Part shown: positions 37,148 to 46,760 of the stretch, one piece after another
How the letters are laid out: every line of letters begins with the position of its first letter
Numbering within the stretch: position 1 is the stretch's first letter
Assembly: GCF_000315795.1 (NCBI RefSeq)
Contig: NZ_ANHY01000008.1
Coordinates: 62,001-126,000, forward strand
Length of the DNA: 64,000 nucleotides
Direction: 5' to 3'
Source: Caenispirillum salinarum AK4
GTDB lineage: Bacteria; Pseudomonadota; Alphaproteobacteria; Rhodospirillales; Rhodospirillaceae
The notes under the pieces: generated by a model
Database searches by the model: none
The model's input: only the letters and a program-made list of their open reading frames with translations
Told to the model about the DNA's origin: nothing
Position numbers and translations under genes: made by a program

Positions 37148-38173
37148 ATGCAGACGACCTTCGAGACCGATGCGATCGTGATCGGCGCCGGGCCCGTGGG
37201 CCTGTTCACCGTGTTCCAGTGCGGCATGGTCCGCATCGGCTGTCACGTGGTGGACGTGCTCGACGAGATCGGCGGACAGTGCACCGCGCTCTACCCGGAA
37301 AAGCCCATCTACGACGTCCCCGGCTTCCCGCGCGTCGACGCCGGCAAGCTGATCGAGCTGCTGCACGAGCAGGCCGAGCCCTTCAAGCCCGTCTTCCACC
37401 TGGGCCAGCAGGTCGTGGGGCTGGAGCGCCTGGAGGCCGAGGGCAAGTGGCGCGCGACCACGTCCAAGGGCACCGTCATCGACGCGCCGGTGGTCATCAT
37501 CGCCGCCGGCGTCGGCGCCTTCGGCCCGAACCGCCCGCCCATGGAGGGCCTGGAGCAGTACGAGGGCACGTCCGTCTTCTATATGGTCGGCAGGCGCGAG
37601 AGCTTCCGCGACAGGCACATCGTCATCGCCGGCGGCGGCGACAGCGCGGTGGACTGGGCGATCTCGCTGTCCGAAGTGGCGGCGAGCGTGAAGGTGGTTC
37701 ACCGGCGGGCCAAGTTCCGCTGCGCGCCGGACAGCTTCGACAAGCTGAAGGCGCTGGACGGAGCCGGCGAGGTGGAACTGGTGACGCCCTACCAGCTCGA
37801 CCGGCTGGAGGGTGACGGCACGACGCTGTCGGCCGTCATCGTCCGCGACCTGGACGGCAATGAGCGCCGGCTTGAGGCCGACACGCTGTTGCCCTTCTTC
37901 GGTCTGTCCACCAACCTGGGGCCCATCGCCGAATGGGGCTTGGAGATGGGGGCGAAGAACACCATCGCCATCGACCAGACCACTTCGGAAACCAACCAGA
38001 AGGGCATTTTCGCGGTGGGCGACATCGCCAGCTATCCGCACAAGCTGAAGCTGATCCTGACCGGCTTCGCGGAAGCCGCCCAGGCCGCCCATGCCGCCTT
38101 CGGCTACGTCCACCCCGGCGAGGCCCTGCACTTCGAGCACTCCACCACCACCGGCGTGCCGGCGGGGGAGTAG
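37148..38173 (+). CDS. Ferredoxin/flavodoxin--NADP+ reductase, thioredoxin-reductase-like
   Basis: A 341-residue flavoprotein of the TrxR-like FNR group (as in Bacillus YumC and Rhodopseudomonas FNR). Motifs: FAD-binding VIGAGPVGLF (10-20), DEIGGQCTALYPEKPIYDVP, the NADP site IVIAGGGDSAVDW, and the C-terminal FAD segment GIFAVGDIASYPHKLKLILT. The CxxC disulphide of true thioredoxin reductase is absent, which separates it from TrxB. It should pass electrons between NADPH and ferredoxin. It stands alone, 22 bases before the DUF488 gene. Confidence 0.92.
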   Translation: MQTTFETDAIVIGAGPVGLFTVFQCGMVRIGCHVVDVLDEIGGQCTALYPEKPIYDVPGFPRVDAGKLIELLHEQAEPFKPVFHLGQQVVGLERLEAEGKWRATTSKGTVIDAPVVIIAAGVGAFGPNRPPMEGLEQYEGTSVFYMVGRRESFRDRHIVIAGGGDSAVDWAISLSEVAASVKVVHRRAKFRCAPDSFDKLKALDGAGEVELVTPYQLDRLEGDGTTLSAVIVRDLDGNERRLEADTLLPFFGLSTNLGPIAEWGLEMGAKNTIAIDQTTSETNQKGIFAVGDIASYPHKLKLILTGFAEAAQAAHAAFGYVHPGEALHFEHSTTTGVPAGE

Positions 38174-38195
38174 GGGCGCAAGGGGAGGGCGCCGC

Positions 38196-38657
38196 GTGGC
38201 CGGGCTGTTCACAATCGGCTACGAGGGGGCTTCCCTGGATGCATTTCTGGATGAACTGGGGCGCGCCGGCGTGACGCTGGTGGTCGACGTGCGCGACCAC
38301 CCCTGGTCCCGCCGGCCCGAGTTCTGCCGTCGACGCCTGGAAGAGGCGCTGGCGGCACGCGGCGTCGCCTATCGTCACGACAAGGCGCTCGGCAACCCAA
38401 AGGCCGGGCGCGAGGCCGCCAAGGCCGGCGACATGCAAGCCTATCGGGCGATCATGGCCGCACGCCTGGCCTCGGCCACCGGCGTTGCTTCCGTCGCGCG
38501 TATTGCCGAAGAATGCGCGCATCGCGATATCGCGCTGTTATGCATGGAACGCAATCCCGACATGTGCCATCGGAGCATCGTCGCCGCTGCAATCCACGCG
38601 GTCGGCGCGCCAATCCCTTGTCATCTGCGGCCCGGCGCACAACTGAACTTGCTGTGA
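38196..38657 (+). CDS. DUF488 family protein
   Basis: A 153-residue protein starting with GTG 38196, six bases after AAGGGGAGGG. It carries the DUF488 pattern: LFTIGYEGASLDAFLDELGR at the N-terminus, LVVDVRDHPWSRRPEF, and ALLCMERNPDMCHRSIVA, the cysteine/arginine motif (C-x-E-x-x-P-x-x-C-H-R) conserved in the family. The function is unknown; the arrangement suggests a nucleic acid-related or redox role. It follows the FNR gene closely and may be cotranscribed. Confidence 0.9.
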   Translation: MAGLFTIGYEGASLDAFLDELGRAGVTLVVDVRDHPWSRRPEFCRRRLEEALAARGVAYRHDKALGNPKAGREAAKAGDMQAYRAIMAARLASATGVASVARIAEECAHRDIALLCMERNPDMCHRSIVAAAIHAVGAPIPCHLRPGAQLNLL

Positions 38658-38687
38658 GAGCGTTTTCCCGTCAGGCTTGGTTTCTCA

Positions 38688-38702
38688 CTGGAAAAATTCC
38701 AG
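38688..38702. promoter_or_regulatory. Palindrome upstream of the cytochrome c peroxidase gene
   Basis: CTGGAA-AAA-TTCCAG is a perfect 6+3+6 inverted repeat, 143 bases before the peroxidase start and 30 bases after the DUF488 stop. It is AT-richer than the surroundings and could be an operator. The factor is unknown. Confidence 0.4.
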
Positions 38703-38844
38703 GGTACTGGACATCCATGAATTTTATGTGGTTATCCTTGAGCCAGCCGTGAGGGGCGGCGGGTTCGCCCGCACCGACCTTCGCGAGACCCAGCCGGGCC
38801 GGCGCGAAGGGGCGCCGTTCGGCCATAAGACAGGAGGGCCCCGA

Positions 38845-39918
38845 ATGTTCAAGACGTCCATGCTCGCCGCCGCCGCGGCGCTGCCGCTTCTTGCGGTCGC
38901 TACCACCGGCGCGCAGGCGCAGGAGATTGACGACAAGGCGCTGATGGAGCAGGCCAACGGCCTGTTCGAGCCCATCCCGCGCACCATTCCCGCCGTGCGC
39001 GACAACGCGGTGACCGGCGAAAAGATCGACCTGGGCCGCATGCTGTTCCACGATCCGCGCCTGTCGGCCAGCCAGGTGCTGTCGTGCAACACCTGTCACA
39101 ACCTCGCCATGGGCGGCGACGACAACCTGGAGACCTCCATCGGCCACGGCTGGCAGGCCGGTCCGCGCAACTCGCCGACGGTCTACAACGCCGTGCTGAA
39201 CGCCGCCCAGTTCTGGGACGGCCGCGCCGCCGACCTGAAGGAGCAGGCCAAGGGGCCGATCCAGGCGGGCGTGGAGATGAACAACAAGCCCAACGTGGTG
39301 GTCGAGACGCTGAAGTCCATGCCCGAGTACGTGGCGCACTTCGAGCGTGCCTTCCCCAACATCGACGACCCCGTCACCTTCGACAACGTTGCCCGCGCGA
39401 TCGAGGCGTTCGAGGCCACGCTCATCACCCCGGCGTCGCCTTTCGACCAGTATATCGAAGGCAACCCGAACGCGCTGACCGAGCAGGAGAAGCGCGGCCT
39501 GCAGACCTTCATCGACACGGGCTGCGCCTCGTGCCACGCCGGCGTCAACCTGGGCGGCCAGGACTACTATCCGTTCGGCGTCGTCGAGAAGCCGGGTGCC
39601 GACGTCCTGCCGCCGGACGACAAGGGCCGCTTCGCCGTGACCCAGACGGCGACGGACGAATACGTCTTCCGCGCCGTGCCGCTGCGCAACGTCGCGCTGA
39701 CGGCGCCCTACTTCCACTCCGGCCAGGTCTGGGATCTGCGCCAGGCGGTGGCCATCATGGGCGTGTCGCAGCTTGGTGCGGAACTGACCGACGCCCAGGT
39801 CGACGACATCGTCGCGTTCCTGGAAGCCACCACCGGCGAATTCCCCGAGGTCGAGGTGCCGCAGCTGCCCGACCGCACGGCGGAAACCCCCTTCCCGGTG
39901 ACCATGACCGCCGAGTGA
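38845..39918 (+). CDS. Dihaem cytochrome c peroxidase
   Basis: A 357-residue periplasmic enzyme that should reduce hydrogen peroxide with electrons from cytochrome c. The signal peptide (KTSMLAAAAALPLLAVATTG) ends at AQA near residue 25. Two c-type haem motifs are present, CNTCH (81-85) and CASCH (227-231), with the family segments GRMLFHDPRLSASQVLSC, RNSPTVYNAVLNAAQFWDGR, MPEYVAHFERAFP and RAVPLRNVALTAPYFHSG. CAGGAGGG precedes ATG 38845. It has its own terminator, and a palindrome upstream hints at regulation. Confidence 0.95.
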   Translation: MFKTSMLAAAAALPLLAVATTGAQAQEIDDKALMEQANGLFEPIPRTIPAVRDNAVTGEKIDLGRMLFHDPRLSASQVLSCNTCHNLAMGGDDNLETSIGHGWQAGPRNSPTVYNAVLNAAQFWDGRAADLKEQAKGPIQAGVEMNNKPNVVVETLKSMPEYVAHFERAFPNIDDPVTFDNVARAIEAFEATLITPASPFDQYIEGNPNALTEQEKRGLQTFIDTGCASCHAGVNLGGQDYYPFGVVEKPGADVLPPDDKGRFAVTQTATDEYVFRAVPLRNVALTAPYFHSGQVWDLRQAVAIMGVSQLGAELTDAQVDDIVAFLEATTGEFPEVEVPQLPDRTAETPFPVTMTAE

Positions 39919-39938
39919 TCCCGGCAGTCTGAACAGCG

Positions 39939-39976
39939 AAAGGCCCGCACCGGAGTGTCCGGCGCGGGCCTTTTTC
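39939..39976 (+). terminator. Rho-independent terminator after the peroxidase gene
   Basis: AAAGGCCCGC (39939-39948) pairs with GCGGGCCTTT (39964-39973), with a smaller CCGG/CCGG helix inside the loop, followed by TTCTG. Confidence 0.85.
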
Positions 39977-39996
39977 TGTCCGGCGAAGCAGCGCGA

Positions 39997-40200
39997 TCAG
40001 GCGTGCTTGGCGCCGCCGCTCTTGCAGGTCTTGATGCCGAACGGCAGGTAGGCCGGGCAGATGCCGACGAAGGCGGTCAGCAGCGGCACGACGCCGATGT
40101 AGCCCCACCAGCCGACGGTGCCGGTGGCGGCCAGCGCGATCAGCACGATGCCGAGGACGGCGCGCAGGCCGCGGTCGATGGTGCCCATGTTCTTGGTCAT
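39997..40200 (-). CDS. DUF2892 small membrane protein
   Basis: A 67-residue inner-membrane protein. NMGTIDRGLRAVLGIVLIAL, WWGYIGVVPLLTAFVGICPA and YLPFGIKTCK form the DUF2892 pattern (YgaP C-terminal-like) with two spans and two conserved cysteines. In YgaP this unit is fused to a rhodanese; here it is free-standing. GGAGG eight bases before ATG 40200 supports the start. It diverges from the histidine kinase. Confidence 0.9.
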   Translation of the reverse strand: MTKNMGTIDRGLRAVLGIVLIALAATGTVGWWGYIGVVPLLTAFVGICPAYLPFGIKTCKSGGAKHA

Positions 40201-40268
40201 GTTGGTAACCTCCAGCCCCAATGGTGTCAGGTGATGGTGCGATCATGCGCCGGTCCCGTCGCGGGGTC

Positions 40269-40294
40269 TGTGACCGAGTCACACAAGTCGTGTG
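40269..40294. promoter_or_regulatory. Overlapping palindromes between divergent DUF2892 and kinase genes
   Basis: TGTGACCGAGTCACA (40269-40283) and CACACAAGTCGTGTG (40280-40294) are two perfect 5+5+5 inverted repeats sharing four bases. TGTGA/TCACA half sites resemble CRP/FNR-type operators but the spacer is five, not the usual six for CRP. A site controlling either divergent gene is plausible. Confidence 0.4.
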
Positions 40295-40393
40295 CTTCCT
40301 TGGGCGTAGCGCCGCCCTGTACTTCTACTCCCTTGTGTTCGGCGGCGGCTGGCGTAAGCTTTTCGCCAGTGACCTGCTGGAGTTGCTTTCCCG

Positions 40394-41920
40394 ATGTCCC
40401 TGCCGGGCGCCGCCAACGCCGAGCTTCTGTCGCTTGCCTTCGCGACAAGCTCGGGCGCCATCACCATCAGCCGCCTGCGCGACGGGCTGTACCTGGAGGT
40501 CAACCAGGGCTTCGCCGAGATGTCGGGCTGGGCCGTCGACGAGGTCCTGGGCCACACCGCCTTCGAGCAAGACATCTGGTACGACGCCGCCGAGCGGGAG
40601 CGTTTCGTCCGGGCGCTACAGCGCGAGGGGCGGGTGCGCAACATGCTCTGCCGCTTCCGCCGCCGCTCCGGCGAGGTGTTCCACGGCCACATGTCGGGCA
40701 GCCTGTTTCAGGCCAACGGCGAGCCGCACATCTTCGCCGTCACCCAGGATGTGGAAGACATCATCCAGGCCCGCCAGCGCGCCGAGGCGAGCGAGACGCG
40801 GCTGCGGACCCTTCTGGCCCACATTCCCCACGGCATCCGCGAGATCGACATGCGCGGCGTCATCCTGCTGGAGAACCCGGCGCACGCCGACCTGTTCGGC
40901 TACGCGCCGGGCGACCTGGTGGGGCGTCGGACGCTCGACCTGCTGGCCGACCGCGATAAGGCCGCCGAGCTTCAGCAGATGATCGACACCTTCGACCCCG
41001 CCACAGGCCCCCGCGCCGGCGGGTACGAGGCGGACATGACGCGCAAGGACGGCTCGATCATCCGCGTGCGCGTGGACTGGAGCATCCAGCCGCCCGTCGA
41101 GCCGGACGCCCCGCCCACCGCCATCTCGGTGCTGACCGACCTGACGCCGACGGTGCGCGCGCAGGAGGAATTGCGCCGCAGCGTCGACGAACTGACGCGC
41201 TCCAACGCCGAGTTGGAGCGCTACGCCTACATCGCCGCCCACGACCTGCGCGAGCCCATCCGCACGGTGACCAGCTACGCCCAGCTTCTGCGCCGGCGGC
41301 TGACGACCGCCGGCCAGTTGACGGGCGACATGGCGGAACTGTTCGACTACCTGGAGACCGGAGCGCACCGCATGTCGGCGGTGGTCGACGACCTGCTGGC
41401 CTATTCCCGCCTGCAAAGCCGCGCCGCACCCTTCGAGCCGGTGGACCTGGACGGCGTGATGGCGACGGTCCGCAACAACCTGGCCCGCGTCATTCACGAA
41501 TGCGGCGCCGAGGTGGTGTGCGAGACGCCGCTGCCGACGGTCACCGCCGATGCCGCGCAGATGGTGCAGCTGTTCCAGAACCTGGTATCCAACGCCTTGC
41601 GCTACCAGCCGCAGGCCGAGGGGCACACGCCGCGGGTGGTCCTGGCGGCGCGGCGGGAGACGGCGGGTTGGGCCATCGCGGTGGCCGACAACGGTATCGG
41701 AATCGAGGCGCGCTTCTTCGACCGCATCTTCCAGCTGTTCCAGCGCCTGCACAGCCAGCGCGAGTATCCCGGCACCGGCGTCGGGCTGGCCATCTGCCAG
41801 CGGGTGGCGGAGCGCCACGGCGGCGCCATTGACGTGGAGTCGGAGGTGGGTGTGGGCACCACCTTCACGGTCCACCTGCCCGACGTTCCGCCCGAGGATG
41901 CGGCGGTGCCGCAGGGATGA
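40394..41920 (+). CDS. PAS-domain sensor histidine kinase
   Basis: A 508-residue soluble kinase with no membrane span. Two PAS domains occupy about 10-128 (ITISRLRDGLYLEVNQGFAE) and 135-255 (LLAHIPHGIREIDMRGVILL, ADMTRKDGSIIRVRVDWS). The HisKA box ERYAYIAAHDLREPIRTVTS puts the phosphorylated His at 283; the ATP domain shows QNLVSNALRYQ (N box), VADNGIGIEARFFDRIFQLF (G1, F) and GTGVGLAICQRV (G2). The phytochrome-like H box (AHDLREP) defines the group. No response regulator is adjacent, so its partner is unknown. Confidence 0.92.
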   Translation: MSLPGAANAELLSLAFATSSGAITISRLRDGLYLEVNQGFAEMSGWAVDEVLGHTAFEQDIWYDAAERERFVRALQREGRVRNMLCRFRRRSGEVFHGHMSGSLFQANGEPHIFAVTQDVEDIIQARQRAEASETRLRTLLAHIPHGIREIDMRGVILLENPAHADLFGYAPGDLVGRRTLDLLADRDKAAELQQMIDTFDPATGPRAGGYEADMTRKDGSIIRVRVDWSIQPPVEPDAPPTAISVLTDLTPTVRAQEELRRSVDELTRSNAELERYAYIAAHDLREPIRTVTSYAQLLRRRLTTAGQLTGDMAELFDYLETGAHRMSAVVDDLLAYSRLQSRAAPFEPVDLDGVMATVRNNLARVIHECGAEVVCETPLPTVTADAAQMVQLFQNLVSNALRYQPQAEGHTPRVVLAARRETAGWAIAVADNGIGIEARFFDRIFQLFQRLHSQREYPGTGVGLAICQRVAERHGGAIDVESEVGVGTTFTVHLPDVPPEDAAVPQG

Positions 41921-41958
41921 AAAAAACGCCGGGCTGGCGCGGCGGCCAGCCCGGCGTA
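41920..41958 (-). terminator. Terminator between the kinase and dnaJ, mainly for dnaJ
   Basis: ACGCCGGGCTGGC (41926-41938) pairs perfectly with GCCAGCCCGGCGT (41945-41957). On the minus strand the 3' arm runs into TTTTTTT, an ideal terminator for dnaK-dnaJ. On the plus strand it lacks a T-run but may also stop the kinase transcript. Confidence 0.9.
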
Positions 41959-41995
41959 TTCGGCGGATGGTTCCCCGGCGGGGCGGACCTGACCG

Positions 41996-43150
41996 TCAGT
42001 CGGTCAGGTCGTCCCACAGTTCCTTGACCCGCTTGAAGAAGCCGGAGCTTTCGGGGCTCTGGTCCTTCTCCCCGCCGGCCTCGGCAAATTCCTCCAGCAG
42101 CTCCTTCTGGCGCTTGGTCAGGTTCACCGGCGTCTCGACGGCCGCTTCGATGAACATGTCGCCGCGCAGCGGGCTGCGCAGGACGCTCATGCCCTTGCCC
42201 TTCAGGCGGAACTGCTGGCCGGTCTGGGTGCCGGCCGGGATGGTCACGCGCGCCTTGGTGCCGTCGATCGCCGGCACCTCGATGGAGCCGCCCAGCGCCG
42301 CCGTGGTCATGGGAATGGGCACGCGGCACATGATGTTGGCGCCGTCGCGCTGGAAGATGCGGTGCGGCTTGATGGTCAGGAAGATGTACAGGTCGCCCGG
42401 CGGCGCCCCGCGCATTCCCGCCTCGCCCTCGCCGGCGAGCCGGATGCGGGTGCCGTCCTCGACACCCGCCGGCACCGTGACCTCCAGCGTCTTTTCCTTG
42501 TGCTGGCGCCCGGTGCCGCCGCATTCGCCGCAGGGGTCCTTGATGACCTGGCCCTCGCCCCCGCAGGTGGGGCAGGTGCGCTCGATGGTGAAGAAGCCCT
42601 GCTGCGCCCGCACGCGGCCGATGCCGCCGCAGGTGCCGCAGTTGCTCACCCCCGAGCCGCTCTTGGCGCCCGAGCCGTCGCAGGCCTCGCACTGCACGCC
42701 GGTCGGCACCTGGATGGTGGCCTTCTTGCCGTGGAAGGCTTCCTCCAGCGTGATGTCCATGTTGTAGCGCAGGTCGTGGCCGCGCGCCGGGCCGCCGCGT
42801 CCGCGACCGCCGCCGCGCATGCCGCCGCCGAACATCTCGTCGAAGATGTCGGCGAAGCCGCCGCCAAAGGCCGAGGAGAAGTCGGAGAACCCGCCGGCGC
42901 CCGCGCCCGCGCCGCCCATGCCGCCCTCGAAGGCGCCATGGCCGAAGCGGTCGTAGGCCGCGCGCTTCTGGTCGTCCTTGAGGACGTCGTAGGCCTCGTT
43001 GAGTTCCTTGAAGCGGGCTTCCGCCTCGGCATCGCCCGGATTGCGGTCCGGGTGATACTTCATGGCCTGCTTGCGGTAGGCCTTCTTCAACTCGTCGGCA
43101 CCGGCGCCCTTGGAGACGCCAAGAACCTCGTAGTAATCCCGCTTGCTCAT
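41996..43150 (-). CDS. dnaJ: Chaperone protein DnaJ
   Basis: Hsp40 co-chaperone that stimulates the DnaK ATPase and delivers substrates. The 384 residues show the J domain ([23 protein letters not shown] in KYHPDRNPG), a Gly/Phe-rich linker, four zinc-binding repeats ([32 protein letters not shown]) and the C-terminal substrate domain with [19 protein letters not shown]. It follows dnaK by 88 bases in the same direction. Confidence 0.98.
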   Translation of the reverse strand: MSKRDYYEVLGVSKGAGADELKKAYRKQAMKYHPDRNPGDAEAEARFKELNEAYDVLKDDQKRAAYDRFGHGAFEGGMGGAGAGAGGFSDFSSAFGGGFADIFDEMFGGGMRGGGRGRGGPARGHDLRYNMDITLEEAFHGKKATIQVPTGVQCEACDGSGAKSGSGVSNCGTCGGIGRVRAQQGFFTIERTCPTCGGEGQVIKDPCGECGGTGRQHKEKTLEVTVPAGVEDGTRIRLAGEGEAGMRGAPPGDLYIFLTIKPHRIFQRDGANIMCRVPIPMTTAALGGSIEVPAIDGTKARVTIPAGTQTGQQFRLKGKGMSVLRSPLRGDMFIEAAVETPVNLTKRQKELLEEFAEAGGEKDQSPESSGFFKRVKELWDDLTD

Positions 43151-43238
43151 CGCCGTTCGTCAATCATTTCTGTCTGAGGCGAAAGGACGAACGGGCCGCC
43201 TCGGGAGGAGGTCGGCCCGTCCGTGGTGACGCGAAGGA

Positions 43239-45170
<1,932 letters not shown>

Positions 45171-45286
45171 TGTGTCACCTCTTTCTGCGGCAGGTCTTCG
45201 CGGCCCTCGTTCCTTTGGCGCCGGCGAAGCCCCCATGGGGTCCAACATAAGCGTCCCGCCCTCGATCACGCGGGGGCGGAACGCGA

Positions 45287-45317
45287 CGTATATAGGCAAA
45301 GGCGTGCTGCCCCGCAA
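45287..45317 (-). promoter_or_regulatory. dnaK promoter with an RpoH-like -10
   Basis: On the minus strand TTGCGG (45317-45312) is followed by CCTATATACG (45296-45287) with 16 bases between. The latter fits the alphaproteobacterial heat-shock -10 pattern CYTATNTNNG, and TTG the -35 core. Read as sigma-70, TATATA sits 17 bases from TTGCGG, so both polymerase forms could use it. Confidence 0.6.
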
Positions 45318-45351
45318 CAGTGGGGATGCCGTTGCGGTCGCGCGATAGTCG

Positions 45352-45954
45352 TCAGCGGGGCCTGGGATTCGCGTCCGCGCGCCCCGGCGGCGCCTCTTCG
45401 GGGCCGAGCGTCGGCTCCCGCCGGGGCGATGTCCGCCGCCGCGCCGCCTGGGCCTGACGGGCAGCCGCCCTGCGCCGGCGCAGCCGCCGGCGGCGCCACA
45501 GGCGGACGGGAATGGCGGGCGACTTGCAGCCCTCCCACACCAGAAGCCCGAGCAGAAGTCCGACGGCCACGTGCACGCCTGTCGCGACCGTCAGCGGCAG
45601 GGCGGGAACGAAGGCGTCCAGCGTCGCCGCCGCCACCGCCGGATCGAAGTCGGTCGCCAGCCGGAAGGGGCGCCACAGCGGGTCGGCGGCGGTCAGCGAG
45701 TCGATCCGCGCGGTCAGGGCCGCCACCCGCCCCTCCAGGTCGGCCACCAGGTCGGCCCGCACGTCCGGTGCGGCCTCGGGCAGAAGGTCGCCGGTCCGCG
45801 CCCGCGCGAGCATCTCCTGCGCCTCGTCCAGCCGGCCGCCGAGGCGCTGCAGGTAGGCATTGGTGAACGCCTGCCCCTGCGACGCGGCGCCGGCCAGCGC
45901 CCCGGCCACCACGGCGCCGCCCAGGCTGTCGAGCTTGCGCAACAGCCAGCTCAT
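45352..45954 (-). CDS. DUF2937 family protein
   Basis: A 200-residue membrane protein. The N-terminal hydrophobic segment ([20 protein letters not shown]) followed by [20 protein letters not shown] is the DUF2937 pattern, with a second span near 128-150 ([20 protein letters not shown]). The last 50 residues are very Arg-rich ([20 protein letters not shown]) and probably cytoplasmic. Its ATG overlaps the stop of the SUMF1 gene. Family function unknown; it is the last gene of the queA operon. Confidence 0.8.
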   Translation of the reverse strand: MSWLLRKLDSLGGAVVAGALAGAASQGQAFTNAYLQRLGGRLDEAQEMLARARTGDLLPEAAPDVRADLVADLEGRVAALTARIDSLTAADPLWRPFRLATDFDPAVAAATLDAFVPALPLTVATGVHVAVGLLLGLLVWEGCKSPAIPVRLWRRRRLRRRRAAARQAQAARRRTSPRREPTLGPEEAPPGRADANPRPR

Positions 45955-46760
45955 CGCGCCGCCTCTCCGCCGCCGTCCGCAAGGTCGCGCGCCACCCGGA
46001 AGCCCACCACATAGGACCACACGCCGGCGGCATTGCGCCCGCGCGAGGCCGAGGCCGCCACCTTGGGATGGTAATACCAGGCGCCGCCGCGCATCACATG
46101 CGCCTTGCATTCAGCCGGTCCGCCGGGCGCGGACGCCGTCGCGGGCATGGCACCGGGCGTCCAGCAGTCGGCCGTCAACTCCCACAGGTTGCCGTTCATG
46201 TCGTGCAGCCCGAAGGCGTTGGGCGGATAGCTGGCGACGGGCGTGGTGCCGGCGTGCTCCACCACCGGACCGTCGCAGCCCCGGCAATTGGCCCGGCCCT
46301 CGCGCATGGCGTCGCCCCACGGGTAGAGCGTGCGTGATCCGGCACGGGCGGCATATTCCCACTCCGCTTCCGTCGGCAGGCGGTAGGCGTGGCCGGTGCG
46401 GCGCGAGAGCCAGGCGGCATAGGCGCGGGCGTCGTCCGCCGTCACGTTGATGACCGGCCGGTCACCGCGCCCCCAGCCGTGATCGTCCTGGCCGCCCTCG
46501 CAAGCGCCGGAATCGACGCAGGCCTGCCACTGGTCGAAGGTGGTTTCCGTGCGGGCGATGGCGAAGGGACCGACGTGGCGCACGGCATCGCCCGGCGGCG
46601 GCGCCCCGTTGCGCACGCGGTCGTCGCCGGCGGAAAAGCTGCCGCCGGGCAGCGCGATCATCTCCGGGCAGGCGGGGCAGTCGCGGAAGGGCTCGGCGGC
46701 CAGGGCGGCGGACGCCCCGGCCGTCAGCACTGCGATTACGGCAAGCCACAGCCGCGTCAC
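45951..46760 (-). CDS. Secreted SUMF1/formylglycine-generating-enzyme-like protein
   Basis: A 269-residue protein starting with GTG 46760, which overlaps the cheBR stop by four bases. An N-terminal signal peptide ([20 protein letters not shown]) precedes EPFRDCPACPEMIALPGGSF. The SUMF1 fold is clear: ARTETTFDQWQACVDSG, PVINVTADDARAYAAWLSRR, YRLPTEAEWEYAARAG, LYPWGD, NAFGLHDMNGNLWELTADCW, VMRGGAWYYHP and VVGFRVARDL. The cysteine pair of catalytic FGE near the C-terminus is not present (SASRGRNA at that place), so it is probably not a sulphatase activator. Role unknown; exported. Confidence 0.88.
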   Translation of the reverse strand: MTRLWLAVIAVLTAGASAALAAEPFRDCPACPEMIALPGGSFSAGDDRVRNGAPPPGDAVRHVGPFAIARTETTFDQWQACVDSGACEGGQDDHGWGRGDRPVINVTADDARAYAAWLSRRTGHAYRLPTEAEWEYAARAGSRTLYPWGDAMREGRANCRGCDGPVVEHAGTTPVASYPPNAFGLHDMNGNLWELTADCWTPGAMPATASAPGGPAECKAHVMRGGAWYYHPKVAASASRGRNAAGVWSYVVGFRVARDLADGGGEAAR

